64,000 bases of DNA, taken from assembly GCF_003323715.1 (NCBI RefSeq), contig NZ_QOIN01000055.1, positions 84,856 through 148,855 of the forward strand. Reading direction: 5' to 3'. The DNA comes from Streptomyces diacarni. GTDB lineage: Bacteria > Actinomycetota > Actinomycetes > Streptomycetales > Streptomycetaceae. Each line of letters starts with the position of its first letter. Positions within the stretch are counted from its first letter, which is position 1. The translations under genes were made by a program, and so were the position numbers. Below are positions 1 to 7,873 of the stretch, piece after piece. Below the pieces are notes generated by a model. The model searched no databases, was not told the origin of the DNA, and saw only the letters and a program-made list of their open reading frames with translations.

Positions 1-1164
1 GGGCACCAGGTGCGAGAAGAGGGAGCGGGACAGCGCCTGGCTGCCGCCCAGCACGAGACCGATGCCCACCGCCAGCGCATAGAACCACACCGGCTCCTCG
101 CGGGGCAGGAAGTAGCCCGCGGCCACCGTCACCGTCCAGGCCACGAGCGAGCCCAGGATGGTGCGCTTGGCGCCGTACCGGGCCGCGAGCCTGCCCAGCA
201 GCAGGGCGCCCGCCACGGCGAGCACCTGCACCAGCAGGATGGCGCCGATGAGCGTCGTCTGGTCCAGGCCCAGGCCCTCCGAGCCGTAGACCGACGCCTG
301 GGTGATCACGGTCTGGATGCCGTCGTTGTAGAGCAGGTACGCCAGCAGGAAGAGCAGGGTCAGCGGGTAGCGGCGCAACTGCCTCAGCGTTCCGGCCAAC
401 TGGCGGAACCCCTGCCCGAAAGGAGCACGCCCCGCCCCGTGCCGTGCGGCGACGGGCCGCTCCCGCAGGCGCAGCAGCGGTACGACGGTGAAGACGGCCC
501 ACCACAGGCCCGCCGAGGCCAGGCAGATCCGGACGGCCACCGACTCGGCCACGCCCAGCGCGTCGTGGCCCAGGAACAGGCCCAGGTTCGCCACCAGCAC
601 GAGCGCCCCGGAGCCGTAGCCGAACGCCCAGCCGCGCGAGGAGACCGCGTCGCGCTCCTCGGGCGGCGCGATCTGCGGCAGGAAGGCGTGGTAGAGCACG
701 ACCGAGACGGCGAAACTGACGTTGGCGACCACCAGCAGCACACCGCCGAGCAGATAGCGGTCGCCGTCCAGGAAGTACATGCCCGTCGTCGCCCCGGCGC
801 CCAGGTAGGCCGCGGCCCCCAGCAGCGGCTTCTTGCGTCCTGTGCGGTCGGCGAACGCGGCGGCCAGCGGCATCACCAGCACCGACAGCAGCACGGAGGC
901 CGAGACCGCGTACGGGAAGAAGGAGCCGGCGCGCACCGGGATGCCCAGCGGGTGCACGTACCCGTCCGCGTCCGCCGCCGCCTTGGTCACCTCGGTCAGG
1001 TACGGGCCGAGGAAGACGGTGAGTACGCTGGTGGAGAAGACGGAGTTGGCCCAGTCGTAGAAGTACCAGCCGCGCTGCTCGCGCCGCCGCTCCCGTATGT
1101 CGCCGAACGCGCCGGGCTCCGCGTCGCCTTCGCCCTGTGGTGCCTGTGCCGTGACCGCGCCCAT
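1..1164 (-). CDS. MFS transporter, UMF1/Atg22-like (C-terminus cut by window edge)
   Basis: Membrane transporter of the major facilitator superfamily; the substrate cannot be told from sequence. The first 388 codons are visible and the frame is still open at base 1, so the C-terminus lies outside the window. After about 30 hydrophilic residues comes WYFYDWANSVFSTSV, typical of the UMF1/Atg22-like branch, then repeated hydrophobic helices and the MFS motif-A loop ADRTGRKKP between helices 2 and 3. The ATG at 1164 is the first good start and precedes the conserved part. It is transcribed leftwards, apart from the gene to its right; a 15-bp palindrome lies about 60 bp upstream and could be an operator. 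The family is clear, the substrate unknown. Confidence 0.85.
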   Translation of the reverse strand, partial: MGAVTAQAPQGEGDAEPGAFGDIRERRREQRGWYFYDWANSVFSTSVLTVFLGPYLTEVTKAAADADGYVHPLGIPVRAGSFFPYAVSASVLLSVLVMPLAAAFADRTGRKKPLLGAAAYLGAGATTGMYFLDGDRYLLGGVLLVVANVSFAVSVVLYHAFLPQIAPPEERDAVSSRGWAFGYGSGALVLVANLGLFLGHDALGVAESVAVRICLASAGLWWAVFTVVPLLRLRERPVAARHGAGRAPFGQGFRQLAGTLRQLRRYPLTLLFLLAYLLYNDGIQTVITQASVYGSEGLGLDQTTLIGAILLVQVLAVAGALLLGRLAARYGAKRTILGSLVAWTVTVAAGYFLPREEPVWFYALAVGIGLVLGGSQALSRSLFSHLVP

Positions 1165-1223
1165 TCCGTTCCTCCCCGTACCCCGCTTCACGGCCCGTGC
1201 CGATCGACGGGCGATCCTGTGCT

Positions 1224-1238
1224 GATCGTCCGACGATC
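1224..1238. promoter_or_regulatory. 15-bp palindrome, candidate operator
   Basis: GATCGTC-C-GACGATC is a perfect inverted repeat with 7-bp arms and a 1-nt centre, about 60 bp upstream of the MFS start. Its size and place suit a dimeric repressor site. No regulator is encoded beside it in the window. Confidence 0.45.
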
Positions 1239-1529
1239 TTCGAAACCGGTGCGGGGAGACTACAGTCCGCCGCTCCGGCGACGGGAAAGCCCCCGAGCTC
1301 CCGCCCGGGCGTCCGGCAGGCTGAGCGGCGCCCGCACGCCCTCGCGGGCCCGCCTCCCTCCCGGGGACCTGCTGATAGCCGCTGATTCCCGTGCCGTTGA
1401 GCCGCCCCGTAGCGCGCCTTCGCCGGGCCCCCGAGCGCCTGGTGGCGGGCTTCCTGGCAACCAGCGCTGCCGATGCGCGCGGGCCGTCGGGGGCTTCCTC
1501 GGCCGCGCCGTCGGCTGAGGGCCGCCCTC

Positions 1530-1565
1530 CCGGCCGGGCCTCCGGTACCCGGACCGCCCGGCCGG
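1530..1565 (-). terminator. Hairpin downstream of the GDPD gene
   Basis: Outer arms at 1530-1539 and 1556-1565 are perfect 10-bp complements, and an inner 5-bp stem (1541-1545 with 1549-1553) closes on a 3-nt loop. It begins 22 bp past the GDPD stop. No U-tract follows, as is usual for GC-rich actinobacterial terminators. Confidence 0.6.
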
Positions 1566-1587
1566 ACGTCCGGGGCCGCCTGCCCGT

Positions 1588-2388
1588 TCAGTCCCGCGGC
1601 CAGACGCCGCGCTCGGTGAACACCTCGCGCACCATCTCCAACTGGTCGGTCATGATGCCGTCGACGCCCAGGTCCAGCAGCGCCTCGGCGCGTGCGCGGT
1701 CGTTGACCGTCCACACGTGCACCTGGAGCCCGCGCGCGTGCGCCGCCCGTACGAAGGCGCGGTCCACGACCCGTATCCGGCCGTGCCGCTCGGGCACCTG
1801 TGCGCATCCGGCACCTCTCGGCAGCCGCCAGGGCAGGCGGTAGGCGCGCATCCGCAGGGCCAGGACCCCGCCGGTGCCCAGCGAGGTCAGCAGCCGCGGG
1901 CCGGCCAGCGCCCGCGCCCTGGCGACCCGCGCCTCGTCGAACGAGCCGACGCACACCCGGTCCCAGGCGTCCTCGCGCTCCAGCAACTCCAGCAGGGGGA
2001 CGAGCGCCTCCGCGGCCTTGACGTCGATGTTCCAGCGCACGCGGGGCAGCGAGCGCAGCAGGTCGGCGAAGAGCGGTATCGGCTCCCGGCCCGCCACCCG
2101 GGCCCTGCGCACCTCGGCCAGGCTCAGCCCGGCGATCGGGCCGCCGGCGTCCGTCGTGCGGTCCAGCGTCGCGTCGTGGAAGGCCACCAGGGCGCCGTCG
2201 GCGGTGGTGTGGACGTCGGTCTCCATGTAGCGGTAGCCGAGCTCGGCGGCGCGGGCGAAGGCCGCGTGGGTGTTCTCCAGGCCCGAGGCGGCACCGCCCC
2301 GGTGCGCGAAGGCCAGCGGCGTCGGGTGGGCCAGGAAGGGATGCGCGGGGCCGGGGGAACGGCCGTGCGTCGGTCGTACGTTCGTCAC
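1588..2388 (-). CDS. Glycerophosphodiester phosphodiesterase
   Basis: GDPD-family enzyme expected to hydrolyse glycerophosphodiesters to glycerol-3-phosphate and an alcohol. The 266-residue length suits a single-domain cytosolic form. Catalytic and metal-site landmarks are visible: HRGG at residue 29, ENT at 38, METDV with Glu56 and Asp58, FHD with His71, NIDVK in the barrel, VHVWTVND and DGIMTDQ near the C-terminus. No signal peptide is seen. The GTG start overlaps the stop of the upstream yczE-like gene by 4 bp (GTGA), implying translational coupling. Family certain; preferred substrate not predictable. Confidence 0.93.
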   Translation of the reverse strand: MTNVRPTHGRSPGPAHPFLAHPTPLAFAHRGGAASGLENTHAAFARAAELGYRYMETDVHTTADGALVAFHDATLDRTTDAGGPIAGLSLAEVRRARVAGREPIPLFADLLRSLPRVRWNIDVKAAEALVPLLELLEREDAWDRVCVGSFDEARVARARALAGPRLLTSLGTGGVLALRMRAYRLPWRLPRGAGCAQVPERHGRIRVVDRAFVRAAHARGLQVHVWTVNDRARAEALLDLGVDGIMTDQLEMVREVFTERGVWPRD

Positions 2389-3179
2389 CGCCGCAGTATC
2401 GCGCGCCGCTGGCGGCCGCCACGGGCCACCACCCGGGAGGCGCCCTGAGTACCCTTCGTGGTCTCCGTGCTGTCCGTGCTCTCCGCGCCGGAGACTGTGG
2501 CACTCTCTGCGCCCGAGCCCGCGGCGCCCTCCACACCGGTGCCCCCGGTGCCCCGCTGCTCGGGCAGGGCGAAGACGCGGAGGAAGAACTGGGCGAGCGG
2601 GCCGATGGCCAGCGCGTACAGCACCGTCCCCACGCCGAAGGCGCCGCCCAGCAGGATGCCGCTGATCAGCACCGCCACCTCGATCCCCGTCCGCACGAGC
2701 CGGATGGAGCGGCCCGTGACCTTGTGCAGCCCCGTCATCAGCCCGTCACGGGGCCCCGGGCCGAAGCGGGCCGAGATGTAGAGGCCGGTCGCGGCGCCGT
2801 TCAGCACCACACCGGCGACCAGCAGTCCGATCCGGAAGGCGAGCGCGTCCGCGTGCGGCAGCAGCCACAAGGTGGCGTCCATCGACAGGCCGACCAGGAA
2901 GACGTTGGAGACCGTGCCCAGTCCGGGGCGCTCCCGCAGCGGCCACCACAACAGCAGCACCAGCGCCCCGACGACGATCGAGACGGTGCCGATGGACAGG
3001 CCCGTGTGCTCGGACACTCCCTGGTGGAAGACGTCCCACGGGTCCAGTCCCAGCTCCGCGCGGACCATCAGTGCCGCGCTCGCCCCGTACAGCACGAGAC
3101 CCACGTACAGCTGGACGAGCCGACGGGGCAGACGCCTGATGGAACCGCCGGGACTGCCGGAACCTCTCGATGTGGACAA
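2385..3179 (-). CDS. yczE: YczE/YyaS/YitT-family membrane protein
   Basis: Polytopic membrane protein of 264 residues with about five or six hydrophobic helices between residues 20 and 195, beginning LVQLYVGLVLYGASAALMV and containing GLDPWDVFHQG and the loop ARFGPGPRDGLMTGL characteristic of the YczE family. The C-terminal 60 residues are Ser/Thr/Gly-rich and probably disordered. Biochemical function is unknown for the family. It is divergent from a MocR-type regulator 99 bp away, the conserved arrangement in which the regulator (YczR group) is thought to control the membrane protein. The start is TTG, with a purine-rich TAGGGGTAGG just upstream. Confidence 0.85.
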   Translation of the reverse strand: MSTSRGSGSPGGSIRRLPRRLVQLYVGLVLYGASAALMVRAELGLDPWDVFHQGVSEHTGLSIGTVSIVVGALVLLLWWPLRERPGLGTVSNVFLVGLSMDATLWLLPHADALAFRIGLLVAGVVLNGAATGLYISARFGPGPRDGLMTGLHKVTGRSIRLVRTGIEVAVLISGILLGGAFGVGTVLYALAIGPLAQFFLRVFALPEQRGTGGTGVEGAAGSGAESATVSGAESTDSTETTKGTQGASRVVARGGRQRRAILRR

Positions 3180-3278
3180 GACCTACCCCTATCTCGTGCC
3201 GGTGGATCGTCTCGTGGCACTCTGTGGCATGGAAGCAGGCCATTTCTATGGCCAATCTCGGAGAGGTGGACCGAAGAG
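3180..3278. promoter_or_regulatory. Divergent yczE / MocR promoter with candidate operators
   Basis: This 99-bp divergent region has three repeat signals: TCTCGTG at 3192-3198 and again at 3210-3216; GTGGCAC at 3214-3220 followed by GTGGCAT at 3224-3230, ten bases apart (about one helical turn); and a perfect inverted repeat GGCCAT-TTCT-ATGGCC at 3238-3253. Tandem direct repeats are the usual site form for MocR regulators. It is inferred that the MocR protein binds here to control itself and yczE. Confidence 0.55.
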
Positions 3279-4877
3279 ATGGCGCACTGGAACTCCGCGG
3301 TGGGCGCCGTGCAGCTCGCACGGCTCCTGGGCTCGCAGCACTCGGTGCGGCGCGAGGCGCAGGGAGCGGCGAGGGACCTGCTCGCTCCGGGAAGCGTGCT
3401 TGCGGGCGGGAGCGCCGCCGGCGCGGCGCGCAAGGTGCCCGCTTACCGTTCCCTGGCCGACGGACTGCGGCTGCTCGTCCTGGAGGGCCGTATCCCCGTC
3501 GCGACCCGGCTGCCCGCCGAGCGGGAACTCGCGTCCGCGCTGTCGGTGAGCCGTACCACCGTCGCCGCGGCCTTCGAGGCGCTGCGCACTGACGGATTCC
3601 TCGCATCGCGCCGCGGATCCGGCAGTTGGACCACCGTGCCGGCGGGCAAGCCGCTGCCCACCCGTGGACTCGACCCCCTCCCGCCGGAGAACGAGGGCAC
3701 CGTCATCGACCTGGGCTGCGCCGCGCTGCCCGCCCCCGAGCCGTACATGAGCGAGGCGTTCCAGCGGGCACTGCCGGCCCTGGCCCCCTACGCGCACACC
3801 CACGGCGACTACCCGGCGGGGCTGCCCGTGCTGAGGGAGACGGTCGCCGCGCGCTACACGGCGCTGGGCGTACCCACCATGCCGCAGCAGATCATGGTCA
3901 CCACAGGCGCCATGGGCGGTGTGGCCGCCCTGGCCCGGCTGCTGGTGCCGCACGGGGAGCGCATCGCCGTCGAACACCCTTCCTACGCCAACATCCTGCA
4001 ACTGCTGCGCGAGACCGGCGGCCGCCTCGTCCCCGTACCCATGGCCGACCGGCTCGCCGGATGGGACCTGCCCGCCTGGCACCGCACCCTGCGCGAGGCC
4101 GCGCCCCGGCTCGGGTACGTCGTCGCGGACTTCCACAACCCGACGGGCGCCCTGGCCGACGCGGAGCAGCGCCGCGAACTGATCGGCGCGGCCCGCGCCT
4201 CGGGCACGGTCCTCATCGCCGACGAGACCATGGCCGAACTGCCGCTCGGACCGCCGGGGGCCACCGGCATCCCCGCCACCGGGTCCCCGGGACTGGAGAT
4301 GCCCCCGCCGATGGCGGCCTACGACCCGGGCGGCTCGACCGTCATCACCGTCGGCTCCGTCAGCAAGTCCATCTGGGCCGGGCTGCGCATCGGCTGGATC
4401 CGCGCCGCACCCGAGGTGATCCGGAGCCTCACCGCGGCCCGCGCCTACGCCGACCTGGGCAGCCCCGTCCTGGAACAGCTCGCCGTCAGCGAACTGCTGT
4501 CGGGCGACGGCTGGGAACAGGCCGTCACGCTCCGCCGCGAGCGGGCCAGGGAGAACCGCGAGGCGCTCACCGCCGCCGTGCGCGACCTGCTGCCCGACTG
4601 GGAGTTCACCGTGCCGCACGGCGGCCTCACCCTGTGGGTGCGCACCGGTGGCCTGTCCGGGTCCCGGATCGCCGAGGCGGGCGAACAGCTGGGCGTGCGC
4701 GTGCCGTCGGGCCCGCGGTTCGGTGTGGACGGCGCCTTCGAGGGGTTCGTCCGGCTCCCGTTCACCATCGCCGAGCCGCTCGCCCGGGAAGCAGCGGGAC
4801 GGCTCGCGGCCGCCGCCGACCTCGTACGCTCCGGTGCCCCCACCCCCTCCGACCTGCCCCGCTCCTACGTGGCCTGA
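3279..4877 (+). CDS. MocR-family regulator (GntR wHTH fused to class I aminotransferase fold)
   Basis: Transcription factor of 532 residues. A GntR-type winged helix lies at about residues 56-118 (RLPAERELASALSVSRTT then GFLASRRGSGSW). A fold-type I aminotransferase domain follows from about 130 to 520, with the PLP-binding lysine at Lys363 in SVSKSIWAGLRIGW. The family binds PLP as effector cofactor and normally is not a working aminotransferase. The ATG at 3279 is chosen because GGAGAGGTGGA precedes it and earlier in-frame sequence is low complexity. Divergence from yczE places it in the YczR group. Its target is probably yczE and itself; this is inference from context. Confidence 0.9.
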   Translation: MAHWNSAVGAVQLARLLGSQHSVRREAQGAARDLLAPGSVLAGGSAAGAARKVPAYRSLADGLRLLVLEGRIPVATRLPAERELASALSVSRTTVAAAFEALRTDGFLASRRGSGSWTTVPAGKPLPTRGLDPLPPENEGTVIDLGCAALPAPEPYMSEAFQRALPALAPYAHTHGDYPAGLPVLRETVAARYTALGVPTMPQQIMVTTGAMGGVAALARLLVPHGERIAVEHPSYANILQLLRETGGRLVPVPMADRLAGWDLPAWHRTLREAAPRLGYVVADFHNPTGALADAEQRRELIGAARASGTVLIADETMAELPLGPPGATGIPATGSPGLEMPPPMAAYDPGGSTVITVGSVSKSIWAGLRIGWIRAAPEVIRSLTAARAYADLGSPVLEQLAVSELLSGDGWEQAVTLRRERARENREALTAAVRDLLPDWEFTVPHGGLTLWVRTGGLSGSRIAEAGEQLGVRVPSGPRFGVDGAFEGFVRLPFTIAEPLAREAAGRLAAAADLVRSGAPTPSDLPRSYVA

Positions 4878-6532
4878 CCCTCCCTCGGAGGCGCGACCCG
4901 GAACGCGGTGGCCGCCGCGCCCCCGCCCGAAGAGGGCTCGTGTACGGACGCCGGCAGCAACTCGCCGACCGCCAGCCGTTCGGGCTCGCCCACCGTCTCG
5001 TCCAACGGGTCGGGGGTGGCGGGCACCTGGAGCCGCAGCACCGGTCCCTGGCCCAGCCTGGCGAACCCCCGGCCGCCCGCCACGTGCGCTCCCGCACCGG
5101 TCTGCGGCGCCTCACCGAGCACGGCCCCCGCCTGCCCGGGCGACACGGGACCGAGCACCACCCTGGCCCTGGTGTGCGCGAAAACGGTGTCCGTGAGCAT
5201 GTCCAGATCGTCGAACTGCTCCGCCACCACGACGGTCACGCCGGCGGCGCGGCCGTGCCGCAGCGGAACCCGCAGCAGCTGCTGCGGGTCGATCCTTCCC
5301 TCGGCGTCCGCGAGATGGCTGAGCGCCGCGGGCCGGTCCAGCACGATCCACAGCGGCTGCCTGACCTCCTCGGGCACCGGCTCACCGCGCTGCCGGGCCC
5401 TGCTGGTCACCAGCAACCGCCGCTCGGTCTCCCGTGCCGCCCACTCCAGCGCGGACAGCGCGCCGGGCAGCGTCGACTCCACGCCCAGCACCCCGTGGCG
5501 CGCCGCGAAACAGGAGAACTCGCCGCCCCCGTCGCCGTCGACGAACAGCACCTCGCCCCGGTGCAGCGCCTGGAGCGCGAGCGAGCGCAGCAGCGAACTC
5601 GTCCCGGCCCCCGGCGTTCCCACGGCCAGCAGGTGCGGTTCCGTCGCGCGGTGCCCGGTGCGCCACACCACGGGCGGCACGTCGAAGGGGGCGGCCGCGC
5701 CCAGGAAGTGCACGGGAACGGTGCGCCGGACCTCGTAGCCGTCCGTGAAGCCGAGCACCGTCTCGCCGGGCGCCGTGACGACCGGCCGCGCCAGTACGCC
5801 GCAGGGCAGCGGTGCGAGTGCCGCCATCTCCAGCCGGTTGCCCTCCTGATCCCAGCTGAAGCGGTACTCGCGCCCCCGGCCGGTCTTGGCCGCCAGCACC
5901 CGCTCGACCCGCAGCCGCTCCTCGGGCTCGCCGTCGAGGAACGCGGCCGGGTAGCTCAGCAGCAGGTCGCTGATCCGCCCGTCGCGGAACGCGAACTCCT
6001 CGAAGACGCGCTCCCACGCGCCCCCGGGGACGTACAGCGGCTCGTGGTGCGAATCCTCCGCCGGCGCGAAGTAGGGCACCAGCGCCTCGTAGAGCGCCCT
6101 AAGGCGCGCGCGCTCCTCGCCGCTGGGTCCCGTGCGCGCGGCGGGTCTCGCCGCGCCCTCCCTCCCGTACCACCCGGCGGCGGCCAGCAGGCCCAGCGCC
6201 GCCAGCACGGGACCGAAGGGCAGCACCCACACCAGGGCACCGCACGCCGCGACGACGAACAGCGCGGGACCGCGCCGTTCCCCCGGCGTGCGGTCCCACC
6301 AGGCTCTGCCGCGGACCGCGAGGTACCGCACCCCGCGGCAGAGCACCAACACGGGGTGCAGCACGTCGAGGACCCCGTCGATCCCCGCCCGCGCCGCGCC
6401 CCGCCCGGCCCCGCGTGCACCGCGTGCGCCGCGCCACGACAGCGGCCGCATCTTCGGCGGTTTCAGCGGGTGCGGCGTTTTCGCCACCTTCAGCGTCTTC
6501 GGCGTCTTCGGCGTCCTCGCCCACCGGCCCAC
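4865..6532 (-). CDS. FtsK/SpoIIIE-like ATPase with degenerate Walker A
   Basis: A 555-residue protein with a basic Lys/Pro/Thr-rich N-terminus, a hydrophobic segment at about residues 88-122 that could form a membrane hairpin, and a C-terminal P-loop ATPase-like domain recalling FtsK/TraB proteins. The P-loop reads GTPGAGTS at residues 305-312, so the catalytic lysine is Thr311. A Walker B-like PLWIVLDRPAAL is present. I recall a chromosomal Streptomyces FtsK-like paralogue next to a MocR gene, which fits. The GTG start at 6532 has AGGGAGGAG eight bases upstream. Its 3' end overlaps the convergent MocR 3' end by 13 bp. Probably co-transcribed with the small membrane protein upstream. Function unknown. 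Confidence 0.75.
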   Translation of the reverse strand: MGRWARTPKTPKTLKVAKTPHPLKPPKMRPLSWRGARGARGAGRGAARAGIDGVLDVLHPVLVLCRGVRYLAVRGRAWWDRTPGERRGPALFVVAACGALVWVLPFGPVLAALGLLAAAGWYGREGAARPAARTGPSGEERARLRALYEALVPYFAPAEDSHHEPLYVPGGAWERVFEEFAFRDGRISDLLLSYPAAFLDGEPEERLRVERVLAAKTGRGREYRFSWDQEGNRLEMAALAPLPCGVLARPVVTAPGETVLGFTDGYEVRRTVPVHFLGAAAPFDVPPVVWRTGHRATEPHLLAVGTPGAGTSSLLRSLALQALHRGEVLFVDGDGGGEFSCFAARHGVLGVESTLPGALSALEWAARETERRLLVTSRARQRGEPVPEEVRQPLWIVLDRPAALSHLADAEGRIDPQQLLRVPLRHGRAAGVTVVVAEQFDDLDMLTDTVFAHTRARVVLGPVSPGQAGAVLGEAPQTGAGAHVAGGRGFARLGQGPVLRLQVPATPDPLDETVGEPERLAVGELLPASVHEPSSGGGAAATAFRVAPPREGQAT

Positions 6533-6597
6533 GCCCAGCTCCTCCCTGGCCTGCTCGCCGCGGGTCCGCCGCGTCGGCTGCGGACCCGCGCCGACGA

Positions 6598-6792
6598 CTA
6601 GAACTTGATGCCGCCGAGGAGGCTCGCCAGGCTTTCACCTCCCGCTTTGATGCCGGGTGCCATCGCGGTGCCCGCGATGTAGAAGCCGAAGAGGGCGCAC
6701 ACCAGCGCGTGGGAGACCTTGAGATTGTCCTTCCGGAAGAACAGGAAGACGATCAGGCCCAGCAGCACGACACCCGAGATCGAGAGAATCAC
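6598..6792 (-). CDS. Small two-helix membrane protein
   Basis: A 64-residue protein with a hydrophobic N-terminal helix (residues 1-20), the polar loop FRKDNLKVS, a second hydrophobic stretch (about 28-48) and a Gly/Ser tail. It resembles the small membrane proteins found beside FtsK/Tra-like genes in Streptomyces. GTG start with CAGGAG six bases upstream. It lies 65 bp upstream of the FtsK-like gene on the same strand, so the two may act together at the membrane. No catalytic feature seen. Confidence 0.75.
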   Translation of the reverse strand: MILSISGVVLLGLIVFLFFRKDNLKVSHALVCALFGFYIAGTAMAPGIKAGGESLASLLGGIKF

Positions 6793-7019
6793 CAGTACTC
6801 CTGATGTAGGGGACGGTCACCATGAGTTTCACCAGCTTCACAGATCGTGTGCTTGGTAGGAAACTCGCATTTGGGTGATTTACTGCCTAACGCCCCTGAA
6901 CGGGTCGTGTCGCTGCCGGGCTCACGGTGGAACCCCCTTCTCGTGGCACACCGCGCACCGCCCGCCGAAGCGGGCACCGGGACCGGACCCGACCGCTGGC
7001 CTTCGCCCCGTCACCCCCG

Positions 7020-7757
7020 TTACCCCTGGCGGCCCCGCCGTCCTTCGGCCGACCAGTGCGAGCCTGCCCGTGCCGCCGGCAAGGCGGTGCCGCCCGCGCC
7101 GGCCCGCTGGCAGGCCAGCGCCGCCAGAAGCAGCACAGCAGGACACGCGAAGGCCGCGGGCGCCGCCACGATCCGCAGACCGGAGGCGGCCGCCCCGCCT
7201 CCCACGACGGCGACCAGCCGGAGTCCGGCCCAGGTACTGGGCGGCGGGCCGCCCGCGGGCAGTTGGGCGAACAGGGCGGTGAGCGTGCCGGTGAAGTACG
7301 TGCTCGGCGCCGCCATGGAGCCGCCCGCGAGCATGGCCGAGGACTGGAGGCCCATCGCCGTCGCCGCCGTCACCAGCAGCACCGTCCGCCACTCTCCCTC
7401 GGGCGCGCCGCCCGAGGCGGCCGCCACCCCGGCGAACCCGCCCAGCAGCAGCACCTCCAGCCACAGGCACCCCACCACCCGCTGCGGCCAGCCGCCGGGC
7501 CGGGTGCCGGTGTCCGCACCGCGGCACACCCTGGCGGCCAGCACGGTGCCCACCACGTACCCGGCGAGGGCGAGCGCGGCGGGCAGTCCGCGTGCGCCGC
7601 CGCTGCCCGCGGTGACCCCCATCAGCACGAGATTGCCTGTCATCACGCCTGCGAACACGTGGCCGAGTGCGGTCAGCGCCAGCGCGTCGACGGAGCCGGA
7701 CGCCGCTGCCAGGAACAGCACCGAACACTGCGCACGGGCGTTCATGCTCTCGGCCAT
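7020..7757 (-). CDS. DUF1275 (YoaK-like) membrane protein
   Basis: Polytopic membrane protein of about 245 residues. Family landmarks are GSVDALALTALGHVFAGVMT with the following GN, a second helix pair around GYVVGTVLAARVC, and MGLQSSAMLAGG with TYFTGTLTAL in the second half. The function of DUF1275 is unknown; transport has been suggested from topology only. Start at 7757 (MAES) is preferred over 7745 (MNAR) or the Arg/Gly-rich upstream extension to 7823. It is divergent from the M20 peptidase gene with a short shared control region. Confidence 0.8.
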   Translation of the reverse strand: MAESMNARAQCSVLFLAAASGSVDALALTALGHVFAGVMTGNLVLMGVTAGSGGARGLPAALALAGYVVGTVLAARVCRGADTGTRPGGWPQRVVGCLWLEVLLLGGFAGVAAASGGAPEGEWRTVLLVTAATAMGLQSSAMLAGGSMAAPSTYFTGTLTALFAQLPAGGPPPSTWAGLRLVAVVGGGAAASGLRIVAAPAAFACPAVLLLAALACQRAGAGGTALPAARAGSHWSAEGRRGRQG

Positions 7758-7873
7758 CCCGTCACGGTAGGCCGCGCCCCTGCCGCCCCGGCCGCCGAAC
7801 CGCCGCGCAGCCAACACCCCCACGCCCGCCCCGACGCCCCCCGGGGCACATCCCTCACGGAAAGGCCCCTCCC

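Larger units (their letters stand above)
1165..1587. other. Intergenic region upstream of the MFS gene
   Basis: A 423-bp stretch without a convincing gene. It holds the MFS promoter area with the palindrome at 1224-1238, and towards the GDPD gene a terminator-like hairpin at 1530-1565. The open frames crossing it have low-complexity Arg/Pro/Ala translations and no family features. Confidence 0.6.
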
